5,449 bases of DNA from an uncultured Pseudomonadota bacterium. Lineage in GTDB: Bacteria; Pseudomonadota; Alphaproteobacteria; RUG11792. The stretch lies in NCBI GenBank assembly GCA_902773285.1, contig CACYDS010000050.1, positions 1 through 5,449 of the forward strand. The letters are read 5' to 3'. A program made the translations under genes and the position numbers. Under the pieces are notes generated by a model, which saw nothing but the letters and a program-made list of their open reading frames with translations, was not told the DNA's origin and did not search any database. Below are positions 4,783 through 5,449 of this stretch, in pieces (the first letter of the stretch is position 1; every line of letters starts with the position of its first letter).

Positions 4783-5449
4783 CTACTCGTTCAACAGTTT
4801 TTCATTAGGTGACTTGACTAATCTTTCCAGGCGCTCAAATAGCCAAGCACCATGCTGTTTGATGTCCTGCATATCTCTATACTGCATATCTCTATAAGAG
4901 GACCAGGCGGGATTACCCCAAACGCCTTTGCCCTCGTTGGCATTTTGGTCCCAGTTTTCTTCAATTATCTTTACCCCAGAGATGTACAGCTGATCACCTT
5001 CATATCCGAAAGTTGGGTAGTATAGCCATCTTTTATCCTTGACTCCTTTATCGAATTGAAAGAAAGGTCTCTTAAACTTCAGTTTTTCCTCATCAGAATT
5101 GCCAGCATCCACCCAAGGCGCTATATATTCAATACTTTCATTATCATACTTCTGTTTGCTCTCTCTAAATCTAACTAACTCATCATACAATACCAGCGCA
5201 TACACATAATCCTGTATATATGCAACCGCTTTATCTATATCTTCATTATATTGATTTCCATAATATGTCTTTAGTTGGCCCAATTTATATTTCAATACTT
5301 TCTTTACTTTTGCAGAGCTATTTTCTTCATTAATCATTGCATGGATATAGTTATATAAAATAACTGCATTCCAATGCTTCTGTTTATAAGTTTCTGGTTT
5401 TGTACCTTCAAAAGTTATAATATCTGCAGCATTTTTATCTTTAAACTCA
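4783..5449 (-). CDS. Unrecognised protein, C-terminal part; N-terminus beyond the right window edge
   Basis: The frame ending at TAG (4785-4783) contains an ATG at 5337, but no ribosome site precedes it and the frame stays open for another 37 codons to the last base. At least 221 codons are therefore coding and the true start is outside. I do not recognise the family. The protein is soluble-looking, charged and rich in tyrosine and tryptophan, with no membrane segment. The visible N-terminal half looks helical (segments around KHWNAVILYNYIHAM and YIQDYVYALVLYDELVRF). A central stretch (KRPFFQFDKGVKDKRWLYYP, then GDQLYISGVKIIEENW) could be beta-rich. The final part looks helical again (GAWLFERLERLVK). 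Near the end, YRDMQ is duplicated exactly. It lies 222 bp upstream of the PBP gene in the same direction, but that gene has its own promoter, so they are probably separate units. Confidence 0.75.
   Translation of the reverse strand, partial: EFKDKNAADIITFEGTKPETYKQKHWNAVILYNYIHAMINEENSSAKVKKVLKYKLGQLKTYYGNQYNEDIDKAVAYIQDYVYALVLYDELVRFRESKQKYDNESIEYIAPWVDAGNSDEEKLKFKRPFFQFDKGVKDKRWLYYPTFGYEGDQLYISGVKIIEENWDQNANEGKGVWGNPAWSSYRDMQYRDMQDIKQHGAWLFERLERLVKSPNEKLLNE
4867..4896 (-). repeat. Exact 15-bp tandem duplication inside the C-terminal coding region
   Basis: CTGCATATCTCTATA occurs at 4867-4881 and again, without gap, at 4882-4896. It keeps the frame and adds five residues (YRDMQ twice). Exact identity at DNA level suggests a recent slippage event, and copy number may vary between strains. 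Confidence 0.8.

Overview
The window is an AT-rich bacterial segment with four or five protein genes and two intergenic stretches. The bifunctional penicillin-binding protein and the OmpR-type regulator both look alphaproteobacterial (in the PBP, the GDLY segment, the EDRRFF and VQGGSTITQQLAKN motifs; in the regulator, the RTIDVQITRLRKKIG helix). The low GC content, plus a gene resembling secreted effector metalloproteases, would suit a host-associated lineage such as Holosporales or Rickettsiales. That placement is inference; there is no rRNA or other lineage marker here.

Layout from left to right. (1) Bases 1-868, minus strand: a gene cut by the left edge, encoding a zinc metallopeptidase with an HELVH motif, a downstream EE pair and two CxxC pairs. 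It resembles the NleD-type (M91) effector proteases. (2) Bases 869-1439: no convincing gene. This stretch holds a minus-strand hairpin with a U-tract, a 16-bp inverted repeat pair about 340 bp apart that may mark a small degenerate mobile element, a 16-bp palindrome, a tandem 10-bp repeat, and a near-perfect Shine-Dalgarno sequence with no ATG after it. (3) Bases 1440-1889, plus strand: a 149-residue protein with an N-terminal Myb/SANT- or GcrA-like DNA-binding domain. (4) Bases 4560 down to 1914, minus strand: a two-gene operon of a class A PBP (GT51 transglycosylase plus transpeptidase) followed 16 bp later by an OmpR/PhoB-family response regulator. A good sigma-70-type promoter lies just upstream, and no histidine kinase is visible. 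(5) Bases 4561-4782: intergenic, with the operon promoter. (6) Bases 4783-5449, minus strand: the C-terminal part of an unrecognised protein. Its frame stays open to the right edge, so it starts outside the window.

The clearest functional unit is the PBP-regulator pair, which ties peptidoglycan synthesis to a transcription factor. The most novel-looking item is the metalloprotease. All minus-strand genes run the same way; the small DNA-binding gene is the only plus-strand gene and converges on the operon with a 24-bp gap.
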